From Bosea sp. NBC_00550 (GTDB taxonomy: Bacteria > Pseudomonadota > Alphaproteobacteria > Rhizobiales > Beijerinckiaceae): 64,000 nt of DNA. The DNA is taken from contig NZ_CP102772.1 in the NCBI RefSeq assembly GCF_026020075.1, positions 3,570,501 to 3,634,500 on the forward strand. The letters are read 5' to 3'. The position numbers were made by a program, and so were the translations under genes. The notes under the pieces were generated by a model. The model was given only the letters and a program-made list of their open reading frames with translations. It did no database searches and had not been told where the DNA came from. Shown here one piece after another: positions 1 through 8,010 of this stretch; positions within the stretch are counted from its first letter, which is position 1; every line of letters starts with the position of its first letter.

Positions 1-467
1 TGACCCAGGCCAAGGCCTTCTGGCACATCCGCGAAGGTGTCTCCGAGGCGCTGGTGCGGGAGGGCAAGGCGGCCAAGCACGACGTCTCGATCCCGGTCTC
101 GGCCATGGCCGATTTCGTCACGTCGACTGACGCGGCCGTACGGGCCGCAGCGCCCGGCATCAGGCCGATCGTCTTCGGCCATCTCGGCGACGGCAACCTG
201 CATTACAACCTGCTGCCGGCTGAGGGACAGACCCCGGCCGATTTCGCGGCGATCGCGCCGGACCTCACCCGCATCGTCCATGACGAAATCGTCCGCCGGC
301 GCGGCTCGATCAGCGCCGAGCACGGCATCGGCCAGTTGCGCGTCGGCGAGATGAAACTGCGCAAGGCGCCGCTCGAACTCGAACTGATGCACCAGCTCAA
401 GCACCTGCTCGATCCGGCAGGCCTGCTGAACCCGGGCAAGCTCCTGCCCGCTTCCCCCACCAACTGA
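1..467 (+). CDS. FAD-linked oxidase, C-terminal part (5' end outside window)
   Basis: C-terminal domain of a GlcD/D-lactate dehydrogenase-type flavoprotein that oxidises 2-hydroxyacids. The reading frame is open from base 3, so only the last ~154 residues are present. Family hallmarks are visible: a W-x-I-R-E start, then KHDVSIPV, the metal/substrate loop GHLGDGNLHYN and the terminal GSISAEHGIG followed by a leucine- and proline-rich end (LDPAGLLNPGKLLP). The DapA-like gene follows 8 bases later on the same strand, so the two are probably cotranscribed. The substrate cannot be told from this fragment. Confidence 0.88.
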   Translation, partial: TQAKAFWHIREGVSEALVREGKAAKHDVSIPVSAMADFVTSTDAAVRAAAPGIRPIVFGHLGDGNLHYNLLPAEGQTPADFAAIAPDLTRIVHDEIVRRRGSISAEHGIGQLRVGEMKLRKAPLELELMHQLKHLLDPAGLLNPGKLLPASPTN

Positions 468-475
468 GGACGATC

Positions 476-1405
476 ATGGCTCTGCTCGATGAAACCGCTG
501 AGGGTGTCTACGTCATCGCGGTGACACCCTTCACCGAGACCGGCGCGCTCGATCTCGAAAGCACCGACCGGATGGTCGATTTCTATCTGGAGAAGGGCGC
601 GACCGGCCTCACCGTGCTCGGCATGATGGGCGAGGCGCCCAAGCTGACGGCGGATGAATCCCGCATCTTCGTACGCCGCGTGCTCAAGCGCGTACAGGGC
701 CGCGTTCCGGTCGTTGCCGGCGTCTCCGCAGCCGGCTTCGCCGCTATGCGCGAGCTCAGCGAGAGCGTGATGGGCGACGGCGCCGCCGGCGTCATGGTCG
801 CGCCGCCCTCCAACCTGCGCACCGACGACCAGATCACCTCCTACTACGCGATGGTGGCCGAGACGCTGGGCCCGAAGACGCCGTTCGTGCTGCAGGATTT
901 CCCATTGGTCACGCAGGTGCAGATCACCCCGGCCGTGATCCTCAAGATCGTCGCCGCCCATCCGAGCTGCGTCATGCTCAAGCATGAGGACTGGCCGGGA
1001 CTCGCCAAGATCTCGGCGCTGCGCGCGGCAAGTGACCAGGGCGGCCGCCGCATCTCGATCCTCGTCGGCAACGGCGGCATGTTCCTGCCGGAAGAACTCT
1101 CGCGCGGTGCCGATGGCGCCATGACCGGCTTCGCCTATCCCGAGATGATGGTGGACGTCTGGAAGGCCCATGCCGCCGGCAATGTCGAGCGCGCGCATGA
1201 CCTGTTCGACGCCTATCTGCCGCTCGCCCGCTACGAGCAGCAGCCCGGCCTCGGCCTCGCCATCCGCAAGCATATCCTGGCGAAGCGCGGCGCCATCGCC
1301 TCCGGCGCTTTGCGCAAGCCGGGCGGAGCATTGTCCAAGGCGGATATCGCCGATATCGAACGGCTCATCGCGCGGCAGGAACAGCGCCTGAAGGAGATCG
1401 GCTGA
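476..1405 (+). CDS. Dihydrodipicolinate synthase/N-acetylneuraminate lyase family protein
   Basis: 309-residue TIM-barrel aldolase of the DapA/NanA superfamily, full length for the family. The Schiff-base lysine is K169 in MLKHEDWPG. It is not a standard DapA: the usual G-T-T-G-E loop reads MMGEAP, and the stretch that normally carries the catalytic tyrosine reads VLQDFPLV. It therefore probably cleaves or dehydrates another 2-oxoacid. It sits between a flavin-linked 2-hydroxyacid oxidase and an SDR (1-base overlap with the latter), which suggests one catabolic operon for a hydroxy- or sugar acid. Substrate unknown. Confidence 0.85.
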   Translation: MALLDETAEGVYVIAVTPFTETGALDLESTDRMVDFYLEKGATGLTVLGMMGEAPKLTADESRIFVRRVLKRVQGRVPVVAGVSAAGFAAMRELSESVMGDGAAGVMVAPPSNLRTDDQITSYYAMVAETLGPKTPFVLQDFPLVTQVQITPAVILKIVAAHPSCVMLKHEDWPGLAKISALRAASDQGGRRISILVGNGGMFLPEELSRGADGAMTGFAYPEMMVDVWKAHAAGNVERAHDLFDAYLPLARYEQQPGLGLAIRKHILAKRGAIASGALRKPGGALSKADIADIERLIARQEQRLKEIG

Positions 1406-2190
1406 TGGATCTGGGACTTGTTGGAAAGCGCGCCCTCGTATTGGGCGCGAGCCGCGGGCTCGGCGCCGCGATCGCGCAGGCGCTCGCCACTGAGGGCGCG
1501 ACCGTCATCGCCGCCGCCCGCAGCACCGATGTCACGGAAAGCTGGATCGCCGCCCTGCCCGCGGAGCAGCGCACCCGCGTCAGCGCCGCGAAGCTCGACC
1601 TTGCCGATCTCGCCTCGGTCGATGCGCTCGCGGAGCGTCTCGTCGCGGAAGGCGGCGTCGACATCCTGATCGGCAACTCCGGCGGCCCGCCGCCCGGCGA
1701 GGCCCGCGACGCCAAGCGGGCCGACTGGCTCGTTCATTTCGAGGGCATGGCCGCCAATCTCTTCCATCTCGCGCAGCAGCTTCTGCCCTGCATGACGCAG
1801 CGTGGCTTCGGCCGCATCGTCACCATCGCCTCCTCCGGCGTCGAGCAGCCGATTCCGCGTCTCGCCCTCTCCAACGGCATCCGCGCCGCCGTCATCGGCT
1901 GGTCGAAGACGCTGGCCTCGGAGGTCGCTGGCAGCGGCGTGACGGTCAATGGCGTCCTGCCCGGCCGCATTCATACCGACCGCGTCGACCAGCTCGACGA
2001 CGCCGCGGCGGCCCGCAGCGGCGGCACGCGCGACGCGGTGGCGAAAGCCTCGATGGCGGCGATCCCGGCCGGCCGCTACGGCAAGCCGCAGGAATTCGCC
2101 GATGTCGTCGCCTTCCTCGCCAGTGAGCGGGCGAGCTATGTGACGGGCGCCAAGATCCGGATCGACGGCGGTCTGATCAGGGGCATCTGA
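1405..2190 (+). CDS. SDR family oxidoreductase lacking the YxxxK motif
   Basis: 261-residue classical-length short-chain dehydrogenase/reductase. The nucleotide-binding motif GASRGLGAAIA lies near the N terminus and an NSGGPPPG segment replaces the usual NNAG. After the catalytic serine region (IASSGVEQ) the expected Y-x-x-x-K is absent; the sequence is LALSNGIRAA. This is a recognised divergent SDR branch rather than an obvious mutation, but the canonical proton relay is missing. The start codon overlaps the stop of the DapA-like gene by one base, so translation is coupled. The end retains a normal SDR C terminus (YVTGAKIRIDGG). Confidence 0.85.
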   Translation: MDLGLVGKRALVLGASRGLGAAIAQALATEGATVIAAARSTDVTESWIAALPAEQRTRVSAAKLDLADLASVDALAERLVAEGGVDILIGNSGGPPPGEARDAKRADWLVHFEGMAANLFHLAQQLLPCMTQRGFGRIVTIASSGVEQPIPRLALSNGIRAAVIGWSKTLASEVAGSGVTVNGVLPGRIHTDRVDQLDDAAAARSGGTRDAVAKASMAAIPAGRYGKPQEFADVVAFLASERASYVTGAKIRIDGGLIRGI

Positions 2191-2335
2191 GCGCAAATCC
2201 GCCTGCACCAGCTCGCTCGCGGTTGGCGCAGGCATTCCGCCAGCTTGATCGAGACTGGAAGCGGCGAGGAGGAGCCGGCGTAAGGCAGCGCCTCCCAGGA
2301 GCACCGATTGCGCCCCTCGCCGCTTCCTGTCACCC

Positions 2336-2495
2336 TGACTTCCCGGATTGTCCTCGATCGCGTTCTTCGCCGTGTCGTCCTGCGCGCTTACGACGAACGC
2401 TGCGCGATCTAAAGCTGATCAGTGGCGGCGGCGGGGCTGAAGTCGCTGCCGCTCACATCCGTCCCTGGCACCGAGAGAAATGCTTCAAACAGTGA
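2336..2495 (+). pseudogene. HNH endonuclease remnant (decayed copy of the gene at 41541-42440)
   Basis: Nucleotide comparison within the window shows that this stretch matches the 3' part of the HNH gene at 41541-42440. It covers the arginine-rich VLRAYDERC-type segment, then the GGGAEVAAAHIRP zinc/HNH start, then jumps directly to the last residues REKCFKQ. Relative to the intact copy there is a small deletion after GAACGCTGCGCGATC that creates an in-frame TAA, and a deletion of about 230 bases that removes the rest of the HNH fold. It cannot encode an active nuclease. It lies immediately outside the left tRNA-Gly repeat, in the same order as the intact gene beside the right repeat. Confidence 0.8.
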
Positions 2496-2523
2496 GCTGT
2501 GTGAATCGCGCCGGAGAGAACTT

Positions 2524-2540
2524 GCAACCCGCAGGTAACC
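2524..2540 (+). repeat. Paired GTAACC-type repeat, copy A (outside left junction)
   Basis: GCAACC-N5-GTAACC followed by ACGGGCTTTC. The same arrangement occurs at 42491-42507 at the other end of the island and at 2835-2851, and inverted upstream of the integrase gene. The spacing resembles arm-type binding sites of tyrosine recombinases, but that role is inferred. Confidence 0.5.
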
Positions 2541-2584
2541 ACGGGCTTTCCGACACTGTCAGAAATGGCGGCGGATTATCCAAG

Positions 2585-2619
2585 CCAAAAAGCAAAAAGC
2601 GCCGGAAGATCCGACGCTT
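2585..2619 (-). terminator. Rho-independent terminator copy, downstream of the tRNA-Gly fragment
   Basis: On the minus strand a 10-bp stem (2610-2619 with 2597-2606, one mismatch) and a 3-base loop are followed by T5GCT5. It is the duplicate of the terminator at 42553-42587 that follows the intact tRNA gene. Confidence 0.7.
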
Positions 2620-2646
2620 GCATGCTTCTCAAGCCTTGAGATTGTC

Positions 2647-2692
2647 TGGAGCGGGCGAAGGGATTCGAACCCTCGACCCCAACCTTGGCAAG
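2647..2692 (-). pseudogene. tRNA-Gly 3' fragment
   Basis: The last 46 bases of tRNA-Gly(GCC) including the T arm (GGTTCGAATCC) and the encoded CCA end, identical to the intact gene at 42615-42689. The D arm and 5' acceptor strand are missing and replaced by unrelated sequence from 2693. It marks an island junction and is not a functional tRNA. Confidence 0.88.
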
Positions 2693-2834
2693 CGATTTAG
2701 CAACTTATCGCAGTAGTTCGTTCGCGTTCCGGAGTGTCGCTCTGGAACGTCGGAGTACGAATTGTACAGTCCGTAAGAGTTTGAGTGCCATGAACCCACG
2801 CGACTTCCGTGAACTGCAGTGGAGGGGGGAGACT

Positions 2835-2851
2835 GTAACCGCGGGGTAACC
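2835..2851 (+). repeat. Paired GTAACC repeat, copy B (inside left junction)
   Basis: GTAACC-GCGGG-GTAACC with the same 11-base period as the copies at 2524 and 42491. It lies 143 bases inside the island from the tRNA fragment. Possible integrase arm site; role inferred from position and repetition only. Confidence 0.45.
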
Positions 2852-2905
2852 GCGAGCGTGGTGCATTTGCATTTTCCAGCCCGCGTTTCATACAACGCCA
2901 CATGC

Positions 2906-3133
2906 TCACAACTGTGATGTGTCGTCCTGGTTCGCGTCGACAAATTTCTTTGCTTCGCTCACGAACAATAGCCACGTCGGAACATCGCTGCTCGGCAGGC
3001 TATCAATGAATGGCCTAGCGCCAGTGACAGCGGGTATCGCCCCGTCGAGCGGGCGGTCGGGATCCAATCGCTTCGCTCGATACATGGCCCGCGCGATCCG
3101 AATGATCCGGGCATGCTCATGCGCATCGTCCAT
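2906..3133 (-). CDS. Hypothetical small protein
   Basis: 75 residues, acidic, family not recognised. The start at 3133 is preceded by GGAAGG at a normal distance, which supports real translation. No membrane segment or signal peptide. The N terminus is rich in His, Arg and Ala (DDAHEHARIIRIARAMYRAKR), probably helical, and the C terminus ends in DANQDDTSQL. It is the first gene inside the left island junction, and the local base composition is less GC-rich than the flanks. The methyltransferase gene follows downstream in the same orientation. Confidence 0.5.
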   Translation of the reverse strand: MDDAHEHARIIRIARAMYRAKRLDPDRPLDGAIPAVTGARPFIDSLPSSDVPTWLLFVSEAKKFVDANQDDTSQL

Positions 3134-3203
3134 AATGAACCTTCCAGATTCGCCAATCCGCGGCGTCGTCCGAGAAGTCAGGACATCAGAGTGCGATGAA
3201 CTT

Positions 3204-4016
3204 TCACACGACCTGCGCCTTGACCGCCCACGCTCTCGCCTTCAGATGGATCGAACCGTCCTCCTGGCGGGGTAATGTCTCGGCGAGCTTCTGCCGCAAA
3301 CGTTCGCGATGGTCGGGCTTCAGACTCATGCAGTAGCCCGGGGCTGGGCCTGCTCCGAGCGTGAACGGCTGCCAATAGTCGTCGAAGTCCTGGAATATCG
3401 TGGGCGCTTCGATCAGCGCATGATCGAGGACATCCAGGCCCGCATCCTTGACCAGCGCTGTCAGCTCATCTGGGGTGCAAAACGGGAAGCGTCGGCTTTC
3501 CATCAGATCGAGGACCTTTGAATCGAGTTGGATCGCAGCCCGCCAAAATGCTCGGATGAACTCGATGCCACCGCCGGGATAATCCCAAACATAGAACCCG
3601 ATCAGCGCACCCGGACGCCCAACGCGCCGCATCTCGCCAAGCGCCATTTTACGATCCGGCACAAAATTCAGGACCAGAGCGGAGACAATTACGTCAACGC
3701 TTCCGGCCTCAGCCGGAAGGGCCTGGGCATCGCCTAGTCGAAATTGCACGCGCTCATCCGAGAGCGCGCCCTGCGCTGTCTGGAGAAAACCCTCTGAGGG
3801 ATCGATGGCAAGCACACTTTTTGGCGAACACCGAGCGACAATGGCGGCCGAAAGCGCGCCGGTTCCGGACCCTACATCGAGCCAGTCCACACCGACCGGT
3901 GCATCGAGCCAATCAAGAAACTGTGGTGCGATCTGTCGGCTCCACCGGCCCATGTAGCGGTTGTAGCTGTCTCCGGCGCTCCAAGCGTCGTGTCGTGCAC
4001 TCTCGGTCATGGCCAC
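3204..4016 (-). CDS. Class I SAM-dependent methyltransferase
   Basis: 270 residues with the Rossmann methyltransferase fold of the UbiE/Methyltransf_11 group. Motif I is WLDVGSGTGALS near residue 50, an acidic residue ends strand 2 (AIDPS), motif II is RLGDAQALP, and the post-motif region has VLNFVPDRKMALGEM. The start at 4016 or the ATG two codons later is possible. The methyl acceptor is unknown. The gene is monocistronic, and the 490-base gap upstream has no recognisable gene. The protein looks intact. Confidence 0.82.
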   Translation of the reverse strand: MAMTESARHDAWSAGDSYNRYMGRWSRQIAPQFLDWLDAPVGVDWLDVGSGTGALSAAIVARCSPKSVLAIDPSEGFLQTAQGALSDERVQFRLGDAQALPAEAGSVDVIVSALVLNFVPDRKMALGEMRRVGRPGALIGFYVWDYPGGGIEFIRAFWRAAIQLDSKVLDLMESRRFPFCTPDELTALVKDAGLDVLDHALIEAPTIFQDFDDYWQPFTLGAGPAPGYCMSLKPDHRERLRQKLAETLPRQEDGSIHLKARAWAVKAQVV

Positions 4017-4504
4017 GCCCCCAAACGGTGAGTCTACACACCGTCCTGTCGAGGCGAAATGGCGGAGATGAGGCTAGGTTGGAGAACGGCCCACCACGAT
4101 CAGGCGGGATCCCAAGCTACCAGCGGCCCAGGCGATCCCAATCGCCGACGCAGTTGTCGCTCTCCACCGTGCATTTAGGGGTGAGCGGCTTCAATAGCTG
4201 CCACGCCCGCCTGAATTGATGCCGAGCGAACGCTAAGCGGTTCCGTCTGACGTGCCGAATCGGAAGAAGCCGCGTTGGGGTCGAAGTATCCCCCTGCTAC
4301 GTCCCAAATGAACCAGATCACGGACTCTGACGTCGATCACCTGCGCATACCGGTCACGCCGGAAGCGGACATTTTGCGACCAGGAACCATGTCCGCCTTC
4401 CTCACAGTAAGCTGCTCCTTCTTTTCCTCCCGCTCGCTCGAAAACTGGATAAGCTGCGTTTCACCAGCCAACTGAGCAGGGATTTACAGCAGACGGGGAG
4501 CGAC
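4017..4504. other. Intergenic region without a recognised gene
   Basis: About 490 bases between divergent genes. Only short overlapping frames without a Shine-Dalgarno sequence or family features were found. It must hold the promoters of the methyltransferase (minus) and haloperoxidase-like (plus) genes, but no sigma-70 consensus is convincing. Confidence 0.5.
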
Positions 4505-5725
4505 ATGAAACATGCAGCCGTAGCAATCGGCCTTCTGATGTCTTTCGCAACATGCACGGCAAACGCCGACACCGTCACAGACTGGAATCAGACAGCGATC
4601 GGGGTTCTCAAGGACGCGAACGTTGCCGGCAATCCGTGGACCCGCAGCATGGCGATGGTCCATGTTGCGATGTCCGATGCCGTCAACTCGGTGCAGGGTC
4701 GATATGGCCGATATGTTGCCACAGCGGATTTGACGCGCGATGCTTCGGCCGAAGCCGCAGCCGCGTCGGCCGCCCGGCAGATCCTGCTCCGACCCCATCC
4801 CGCTCAGAAGGTCATAATTGAGGAGGCTTTCACCACCTCAACCAAGGCGATCCCTGATGGTGCAGGGAAGACATCGGGCATAGCGCTCGGCGAAAAGGTG
4901 GCTACGCTCGTCCACGCCGATCGCGCGGCGGACGGTACCAGTGCCCCCGACACCTATCGACCCGTTGCCACACCGGGAATGTGGATACCCACGACGCCGC
5001 CATTATTGGCACAATATGCCCAAGCAAAACCTTGGGTGCTCAAGAGCGCTGACCAGTTCCGCCCGGGTCCACCGCCGCAATTGACGAGTGCGATTTATGC
5101 CCGCGATTACAACGAGACGAAAAGTTTAGGTGGCATCCGAAACACCACGCGTACAGCAGAGCAATCCGACATCGTGAAGTTCTGGACGCAAGCGAATATC
5201 AGCCCCGCCTGGCAGGAAGCGGCACGCCAGATCTCGGCGGCCAAGGGACTGGGACTCGCGGAGAATGCACGGCTCTTCGCATTGCTCAACATGGCCATGG
5301 CGAACACCTTCATTAACGACTGGGATGCCAAGTTCACCTATAACTTCTGGCGGCCAGTTACGGCGATACGCAACGGCGATATGGATGGCAACGATGCCAC
5401 CGAACGCGATGCCGGCTGGACGTCGTCGAATGCAACGCCGATGCACCCGGAATACCCGTCACAGGCGGCGATTGTCGCCGGAGTGTCGGTACGCGTGTTG
5501 GAATTGGTTGTTCCGTCCGCGCAAAGCGTACCGGTGACGGCGACAGACTTAATCGATCCGACCAAGAAGCTTCAGTTTGCCAGCATTAAGCAATTGGCGG
5601 ACGAGCAGTGTGATGTGCGAGTTTGGGGCGGAATCCATTTTCGCACCTCGCTTGAGGTCGGCGTGGACATGGGCAAACAGATCGCCGAGTACATGGTGGA
5701 GCACTCGCTCAAGCCCTTGCAATGA
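4505..5725 (+). CDS. Vanadium-dependent haloperoxidase/PAP2-like secreted protein, His-substituted
   Basis: 406 residues with an N-terminal Sec-type signal peptide (about 1-22, ending ANA-D). Two of the three vanadate/phosphate-binding motifs are intact: K276-x6-R283-P284 (KFTYNFWRP) and R372-x5-H378 (RVWGGIH). The middle P-S-G-H motif reads P-S-Q-A (318-321), so the histidine that acts as acid/base in haloperoxidases and acid phosphatases is replaced by alanine. The protein may bind phosphate-like ligands or have a changed activity. GGGGAG six bases upstream supports the start. It is monocistronic; a hairpin follows the stop. Confidence 0.82.
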   Translation: MKHAAVAIGLLMSFATCTANADTVTDWNQTAIGVLKDANVAGNPWTRSMAMVHVAMSDAVNSVQGRYGRYVATADLTRDASAEAAAASAARQILLRPHPAQKVIIEEAFTTSTKAIPDGAGKTSGIALGEKVATLVHADRAADGTSAPDTYRPVATPGMWIPTTPPLLAQYAQAKPWVLKSADQFRPGPPPQLTSAIYARDYNETKSLGGIRNTTRTAEQSDIVKFWTQANISPAWQEAARQISAAKGLGLAENARLFALLNMAMANTFINDWDAKFTYNFWRPVTAIRNGDMDGNDATERDAGWTSSNATPMHPEYPSQAAIVAGVSVRVLELVVPSAQSVPVTATDLIDPTKKLQFASIKQLADEQCDVRVWGGIHFRTSLEVGVDMGKQIAEYMVEHSLKPLQ

Positions 5726-5767
5726 TGCCGCAACACCGAAATTGGACGGCGCGGTTTTAGGAGGTTC

Positions 5768-5801
5768 GGGGCTGGCTTTTTTGGGTATGGAAGTCAGCCC
5801 C
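5768..5801. terminator. Hairpin between convergent genes
   Basis: An 11-bp stem (5768-5778 with 5791-5801, one mismatch) encloses a 12-base loop. It stands between the stop of the haloperoxidase-like gene and the tail of the truncated binding-protein gene, whose stop lies in the stem. T-rich sequence lies in the loop rather than after the stem, so termination is plausible but not certain. Confidence 0.45.
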
Positions 5802-6054
5802 AAAATCGGAAATTTGAGAAATTCCTGACAAGACGCTCGATTTCAACTGATCCCGCTTGGGCCATGTAACAATTCAACGGGGCGTAGATCGCACGTTGTT
5901 TGGCGTCGCCCATCGCGCCGCCGGAATTGCCGACGACAAGCCTGGTGGCGCCAAACGCCCGCCCGGGGATGATGACGGCCGGTGCCGCAAGAGCCGCGAC
6001 AGCCCCCTTCAGAACCGCGCGGCGGCCGAGTGCATTGGACGGGGAGGCTGGCAT
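5794..6054 (-). pseudogene. Truncated ABC transporter solute-binding protein
   Basis: The N-terminal ~60 residues copy the start of the intact binding protein at 8971-10020. They comprise a Tat-type leader (LGRRAVLKG followed by a hydrophobic Ala-rich stretch) and the mature start TRLVVGNSGGAMGDAK, matching RLVIVNSGGAMGDAK of the paralogue. Homology stops after IYAPLN near position 5875, and the remaining ~25 codons are unrelated. A full family member is ~350 residues, so more than 80 percent is gone. It lies directly downstream of the ATPase gene, so it is probably the stump of a second binding protein cut by a rearrangement. Confidence 0.8.
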
Positions 6055-6122
6055 GTTGACAGGCCTTTCCAAGCTTGAGGATATGCTCGGCATCCCGAAG
6101 AACGCCGGTTTGGGCCAGGTCA

Positions 6123-7223
6123 TCAGCGTTCGAGGAAGCGCCCCGTCTCTGCGGGCCACGAGACCTGCACGCGCAGGCCGGGTTCCAGCCGGGTGGTCGA
6201 GGGGTCGGTGAGCTCCTGGATGGAGACCGTCGCGCCGCTATCCAGGGTGACGAAATGCTTCGAGGTCGCGCCGGTCACGAGCGTATTGTCGAGATGGCCG
6301 CTCAGGACGTTGTGCCCTGCCGCAACTTGTCCGTTCTGGACGAGACGCAAGGCTTCCGGTCGCAGCAGCAGCTTGCCCGCAGCTCCGACCGATGCAGGAC
6401 TGTGAAGGCGGACGCGGCAGCTTTCGCTCGCAGACAATCGCAGGAGAGCCGGCTCCCCTGTTTCGGCAACGGTTGCGTCGAGAAGCGTGGAGGCGCCGAT
6501 GAAATCTGCGGCGAACTGCGTGCAAGGCTCGAAATAAAGTTCGTCGGGCGTGCCGATCTGCTCGACCCGGCCGGCATTCATCAACATGATCCGGTCGGAC
6601 ATGTTGAGCGCCTCTTCCTGATCATGCGTCACGTAGAGCATGGTGATGCCGAGCTCCTTGTGGATGCGCCGGATTTCGAGCTGCATCTGCTCGCGCAGCT
6701 TCTTGTCTAGGGCGCCCAGCGGCTCGTCCATCAGGATGAGATCGGGCTTGTAGACGATGCAGCGCGCGATCGAGATGCGCTGCTGTTGCCCCCCCGAGAG
6801 CTCTTTCGGCTTGCGGTCCCCGACATGCGGAAGCCGCACGAGTTCCAGCACCTCGGCGACCCGCCGGCGAATCTCCGCGCGCGGGACCCTCCTGATCTCG
6901 AGCGGAAACGCGATGTTCTCGGAGACCGTCATATGCGGCATGAGCGCGTAGTTCTGGAAGACCATGCCTAGGCCGCGCTTCTCGGACGGCACTTCGGTGA
7001 CGTCGCGGCCGTTGATGACTATGCGGCCTCGCGTCGGCGCCGCCATGCCCGCGATGAGGTTGAGCAATGTGGTCTTTCCCGAGCCCGAAGGCCCGAGGAG
7101 GGTCAGGAACTCGCCTGTCGGAACGGATAGCTCGGTGTCGTGCAGGGCGACGACGGAGCCGTAATCTTTGCGCAGGCCGCTGATCTCGATCATCGCGGCT
7201 TTGGCTCCGCTGCTGTCAACCAC
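6123..7223 (-). CDS. ABC transporter ATP-binding protein, spermidine/putrescine type
   Basis: 366 residues. It has a Walker A GPSGSGKTT near residue 44, Q-loop FQNYALMPHM, signature LSGGQQQR, Walker B LILMDEPLGALD and H-loop YVTHDQEEA. The C-terminal ~120 residues form the TOBE regulatory domain (LLRPEALRL), as in PotA. This start overlaps the upstream permease stop by 8 bases; an internal ATG at codon 11 is an alternative. It energises the permease pair encoded upstream in the same operon. Likely substrates are polyamines or other small cationic or opine-like compounds; specificity cannot be read from the ATPase. Confidence 0.93.
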   Translation of the reverse strand: MVDSSGAKAAMIEISGLRKDYGSVVALHDTELSVPTGEFLTLLGPSGSGKTTLLNLIAGMAAPTRGRIVINGRDVTEVPSEKRGLGMVFQNYALMPHMTVSENIAFPLEIRRVPRAEIRRRVAEVLELVRLPHVGDRKPKELSGGQQQRISIARCIVYKPDLILMDEPLGALDKKLREQMQLEIRRIHKELGITMLYVTHDQEEALNMSDRIMLMNAGRVEQIGTPDELYFEPCTQFAADFIGASTLLDATVAETGEPALLRLSASESCRVRLHSPASVGAAGKLLLRPEALRLVQNGQVAAGHNVLSGHLDNTLVTGATSKHFVTLDSGATVSIQELTDPSTTRLEPGLRVQVSWPAETGRFLER

Positions 7224-8010
7224 TGCGTGCTTCCTTCTGAACGGTGGCGACGATCACGCAGACGACGATCGAAAGCGCCGTCAGCATCGTCGAGATCGCC
7301 GCCAGGACCGGCGAGACCTCGAACTGGATCGAGGAGAACATCTTGATCGGCAGCGTGGTGTCGCCGGCCCTGGCGACGAACCAGGAGATCACCACCTCGT
7401 CGAAGGAGATCAGGAAAGCGAAGAGGCCACTCGCGATGATCGAGGGTGTGAGCAGAGGCAGCGTCACCCGCCGCAGCACGATCAGGCGCGAGGCGCCCAT
7501 GACGGTCGCCGCGCGTTCCAGCGCCGGGTCGATATGGCGCAGGCCGGCGCTCGCCGTGACGACGACGAAAGGCAAAGTCGCGATCGCGTGAGCGAAGATA
7601 AGGCGTAGCTCGCCATTGGTCAGCCTGATCTCGGTGAAATATATGTAGAGCGCCAGCGCGACCGCGACATGCGGCACCATCACCGGACTGAGCAGGAAAA
7701 GCGCGAGGATTTTCCGGCCCGGGAAGCTGCCGCGCGTCAGGGCATAGGCGGCGGGGATGCCGAGGAGCAGCGCCAGCAGCGTCGACCAGATCGCGACACG
7801 GAAGCTCAGCCAGGTCGACGCGACCCAGCCCTCCTCTGCAAAGAAGCGCCTGAACAAGGCCAGTGAAAAACCCTTCGGCGGGAAGACGATCTGATTGGAA
7901 GAGCCGAAGGAAATCACGGCGGTGATGAGGCTCGGCAGGAGCATGAAAACCAGTATGACCGTGACCACGGCGCCCAAGGCGATGCGCCAGCCGCTGATGC
8001 GCGTTTCCAT
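7216..8010 (-). CDS. ABC transporter permease, PotC-like
   Basis: 264 residues with six predicted membrane helices. The EAA coupling loop reads ERAATVMGASRLIVLRRVTLP near residue 170. The start ATG at 8010 overlaps the stop of the preceding permease (TGATG), a typical coupled arrangement. It forms the inner-membrane channel with the product of the adjacent gene for import driven by the ATPase downstream. The frame stays open upstream of this ATG, but the longer product has no permease character there, so the shorter start was chosen. Confidence 0.92.
   Translation of the reverse strand: METRISGWRIALGAVVTVILVFMLLPSLITAVISFGSSNQIVFPPKGFSLALFRRFFAEEGWVASTWLSFRVAIWSTLLALLLGIPAAYALTRGSFPGRKILALFLLSPVMVPHVAVALALYIYFTEIRLTNGELRLIFAHAIATLPFVVVTASAGLRHIDPALERAATVMGASRLIVLRRVTLPLLTPSIIASGLFAFLISFDEVVISWFVARAGDTTLPIKMFSSIQFEVSPVLAAISTMLTALSIVVCVIVATVQKEARSG

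Larger units (their letters stand above)
2585..2692. repeat. Left copy of 108-bp direct repeat (attachment-site duplication)
   Basis: Matches 42553-42660 at 106 of 108 positions (differences at 2634 and 2636). It contains a tRNA terminator hairpin and the 3' part of tRNA-Gly up to the anticodon loop. Identity stops abruptly at GGCAAG, which is where a tyrosine recombinase using the anticodon stem-loop would be expected to cross over. Interpreted as the junction of an integrated island. Confidence 0.85.

Noticed and set aside
203..2304. Long minus-strand open frames opposite the DapA-like and SDR genes
   Set aside because: High GC content opens antisense frames; their products are Arg/Asp/His-rich, have no family features and lie opposite well-recognised proteins.
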